7,406 bases of DNA from an uncultured Desulfomonile sp. (GTDB lineage: Bacteria; Desulfobacterota; Desulfomonilia; Desulfomonilales; Desulfomonilaceae): the NCBI GenBank assembly GCA_903920415.1, contig CAIXMD010000459.1:1-7406 (forward strand), in the 5' to 3' direction. The notes under the pieces were generated by a model that searched no databases, was not told where the DNA came from, and saw only the letters and a list, made by a program, of their open reading frames with translations. Shown one piece after another: positions 6,213 to 7,406 of this stretch; position 1 is the first letter of the stretch; each line of letters begins with the position of its first letter. The position numbers and the translations under genes were made by a program.

Positions 6213-6923
6213 TTACCCATCCAGTGTGAACTTGTTTTTGTAATATCCTAAAATGCTTACAATACATTGGCACCATCCCGCTTGCAGGTTCCAAGACTTC
6301 TCCAAAAGCTCAGAGAGTTTTACAGCGCTGCAAGCTTCATTAAACACATCGCTCAGCCTCAGAATGCCCTGAAAACCGTCAGGCCCTCTCACCACGAGCG
6401 AAAGGTAATTACCCATAAGCAACTGGTGGATAGCACGATTAATCGACGCCCCCTGATCGATGATTTCGCCTTCCTCTGGAAATGACATGATATCCCTTAC
6501 CCTCAACACTGCAGCCTTCTTTGCCAGTTCCCGCAGTGGTTCATTCCAGAGGTGGTAATTTTCCATAATAGAATTAACTAGACCAGAATTTAAACCCAAC
6601 CGAAACAACACTTTCTGGTCGCTGACCTCATCGTACTCCGGATCCAATGTTTTCAAAGCGTCTCTGTAGCTAGGTTCCAGAGATTCAACAACGTGCTTGT
6701 ACTTAGGTTCCAGAGCTTTCAGGACCTCAAAATGCCTTAACGTTCCAACGATCTTTTCGTTTTTGTCATAAACCAATATCACACGCGGTCTGTACTCCCA
6801 TGGGTCATCCTTTAGCCGTGTAGCTTCCAGAGACAATACAGCGTCACGCAGAGTAGCATCTTCAGACACTTTTGGGCACTGGGAGAAAGGTGCCATCAGG
6901 TCTCTTACCTTAATCGTATTCAT
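6213..6923 (-). CDS. Protein with two CBS domains
   Basis: Cytoplasmic protein of 236 residues with two CBS (cystathionine beta-synthase) domains, which usually pair into a module binding adenosine nucleotides as an energy sensor. The first domain spans about 5-70 (VRDLMA, then VSEDATLRDAV and KIVGTLRHFEVLKAL). The second spans about 140-200 (LRVRDIMSF, then ASINRAIHQLLM and GFQGILRLSDVF). The linker contains LEPKY, LEPSY and LDPEY, starting at 71, 82 and 93, an exact 11-residue period. The C-terminal 35 residues are helical with a Cys-Gln-Cys (218-220). AAGGAGG lies 5 bases before the ATG at 6923 and fixes the start; a TTG 18 bases further upstream sits before that ribosome site. No enzymatic or transporter domain is attached, so the ligand and target are unknown. 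It precedes the M32 peptidase gene in an apparent two-gene operon. Confidence 0.88.
   Translation of the reverse strand: MNTIKVRDLMAPFSQCPKVSEDATLRDAVLSLEATRLKDDPWEYRPRVILVYDKNEKIVGTLRHFEVLKALEPKYKHVVESLEPSYRDALKTLDPEYDEVSDQKVLFRLGLNSGLVNSIMENYHLWNEPLRELAKKAAVLRVRDIMSFPEEGEIIDQGASINRAIHQLLMGNYLSLVVRGPDGFQGILRLSDVFNEACSAVKLSELLEKSWNLQAGWCQCIVSILGYYKNKFTLDG
6671..6715. repeat. 12-base direct repeat inside the CBS gene, 33 bases apart
   Basis: TAGGTTCCAGAG occurs at 6671-6682 and again at 6704-6715. It encodes the LEP part of two successive 11-residue linker repeats. A third, more diverged copy lies near 6638. Near identity of two copies suggests a fairly recent in-frame duplication of 33 bases. 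Confidence 0.7.
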
Positions 6924-6941
6924 CAAGTCCTCCTTGTACAA

Positions 6942-7042
6942 GCATCTCCTTAGAAATGGTCCAAACGCGACTGGAACATAAAAATGACACGGGCTGAGAA
7001 AAAAAGCAAACCGTAATCATACAAGGAGCAAGTCCTTATTAT
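6942..7042. other. Intergenic region upstream of the CBS gene
   Basis: About 100 A+T-rich bases lie between the parE remnant and the CBS gene. On the minus strand, ATTACA (7068-7063, inside the parE remnant) followed after 19 bases by AATAAT (7043-7038) is a weak promoter candidate for the CBS-peptidase pair. A small stem (AAGGA 7023-7027, TCCTT 7033-7037, 5-base loop) lies just downstream of it. No gene was seen. Confidence 0.3.
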
Positions 7043-7126
7043 TTAGCGTAATAGGTTGATTATGTAATTGCGGACGGGGAATCCTCTCAGGTAAGGTGCA
7101 AGGTCCTCTCTTAGCAGGTGACTCAT
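7043..7126 (-). pseudogene. Remnant of a ParE/RelE-superfamily toxin gene
   Basis: A 27-codon frame starts with ATG at 7126, overlapping the antitoxin stop as ATGA, the arrangement usual in parDE operons. After MSHL it reads LREDLAPYLRGFPVRNYII. This resembles the late, conserved part of ParE toxins (a REDL-P-LR-FPV-NY-I-type block), which normally lies about 55-75 residues into a protein of about 95. The N-terminal helices and the last strand with its usual RVLHGARD-type ending are absent, and TAA follows soon after. I read it as a toxin gene with a large internal deletion plus C-terminal loss. The match is from memory of the family, so a chance resemblance of a short peptide cannot be excluded. 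The position next to an antitoxin gene makes it likely. Confidence 0.55.
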
Positions 7127-7365
7127 GTGGTGCCTTTGGTCAGCCGAACCATTTTCTCTTCTAGGCCACGGAAAACCTCCTCGCCCGGGATGCGCTCGCC
7201 TCGGTCGAGTTCCGCAATTCCCTCCTGAATATCCCTTCGCAGTTGATCCCGCTGCCTTAGCAGGTACAGCGCTTCGCGAATAATTGCCGATTCGCTGTCG
7301 TATTGTCCTCCTCGTTAGATGGATTGAACCATCTCCTCAAGATCTGGAGTGATCTCTAATACCAT
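7123..7365 (-). pseudogene. parD: ParD-type antitoxin gene interrupted by an in-frame stop
   Basis: Read from ATG at 7365, the frame gives MVLEITPDLEEMVQSI, then TAA (7317-7315, codon 17), then RGGQYDSESAIIREALYLL and on to a normal stop at 7123. If the TAA were a sense codon the protein would be 80 residues, the ordinary ParD size. It has a ribbon-helix-helix N-terminal DNA-binding part (strand, then the G-x-Y-x-S-x-S-x-I-I-R-E-A-L helix) and a toxin-binding tail with GIAELDRGERIPGEEVF, a hallmark of ParD/CC2985-type antitoxins. GAAGGTGAG lies just upstream of the ATG. Family members often carry Lys, Gln or Glu near codon 17, each one base from TAA. The rest of the frame is intact, so the mutation is recent or a sequencing error. 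The symbol refers to the family only. Confidence 0.8.
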
Positions 7366-7406
7366 GGGCTTCTCACCTTCTCTTGACTTTGGTCGAGGCT
7401 ATCACG

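Noticed and set aside
7023..7037. A small hairpin AAGGA-GCAAG-TCCTT as a terminator
   Set aside because: The stem has only five pairs and no adjacent T-run on either strand, so it is not supported as a terminator.

Overview
The window looks like chromosomal DNA of a Gram-negative bacterium of moderate G+C. A retrograde phospholipid transport (Mla/MCE) operon implies an outer membrane. The gene style (a short mlaE-mlaF-mlaD set without mlaC, an aromatic Trp-Pro repeat protein, a CBS-domain protein next to an M32 peptidase) suggests a deltaproteobacterium (Desulfobacterota, perhaps Syntrophobacterales- or Desulfomonile-like). That placement is inference from style, not from a marker gene.

Layout. 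At the left edge, on the minus strand, are the first 26 codons of dnaE (DNA polymerase III alpha). A 300-base divergent intergenic region follows, with a near-consensus sigma70-type promoter facing right, a weaker candidate promoter facing dnaE, and two inverted repeats. A tight plus-strand operon then runs from 380 to 4555: permease mlaE, ATPase mlaF, substrate-binding mlaD (MCE domain), and a fourth gene of unknown function. Gaps between these genes are 25, 20 and 15 bases. The fourth gene encodes about eleven short aromatic W/F-P repeats behind a signal-like segment. It is the least understood gene here and the best candidate for an undescribed partner of the MCE transporter.

A convergent intergenic region (4556-4657) holds a good stem-loop. 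Two minus-strand genes follow, apparently co-transcribed. The upstream one encodes a protein with two CBS domains and an unusual 11-residue triplicate linker. The downstream one encodes an M32 (Taq-type) metallocarboxypeptidase with an intact HEAGH zinc motif.

The right edge carries a decayed type II toxin-antitoxin locus on the minus strand. It consists of a parD-like antitoxin gene interrupted by an in-frame TAA at codon 17, and a 27-codon parE-like remnant that overlaps it by ATGA, as in intact parDE pairs. The remnant lacks most of the toxin.

I found no tRNA, rRNA, CRISPR array or insertion sequence.
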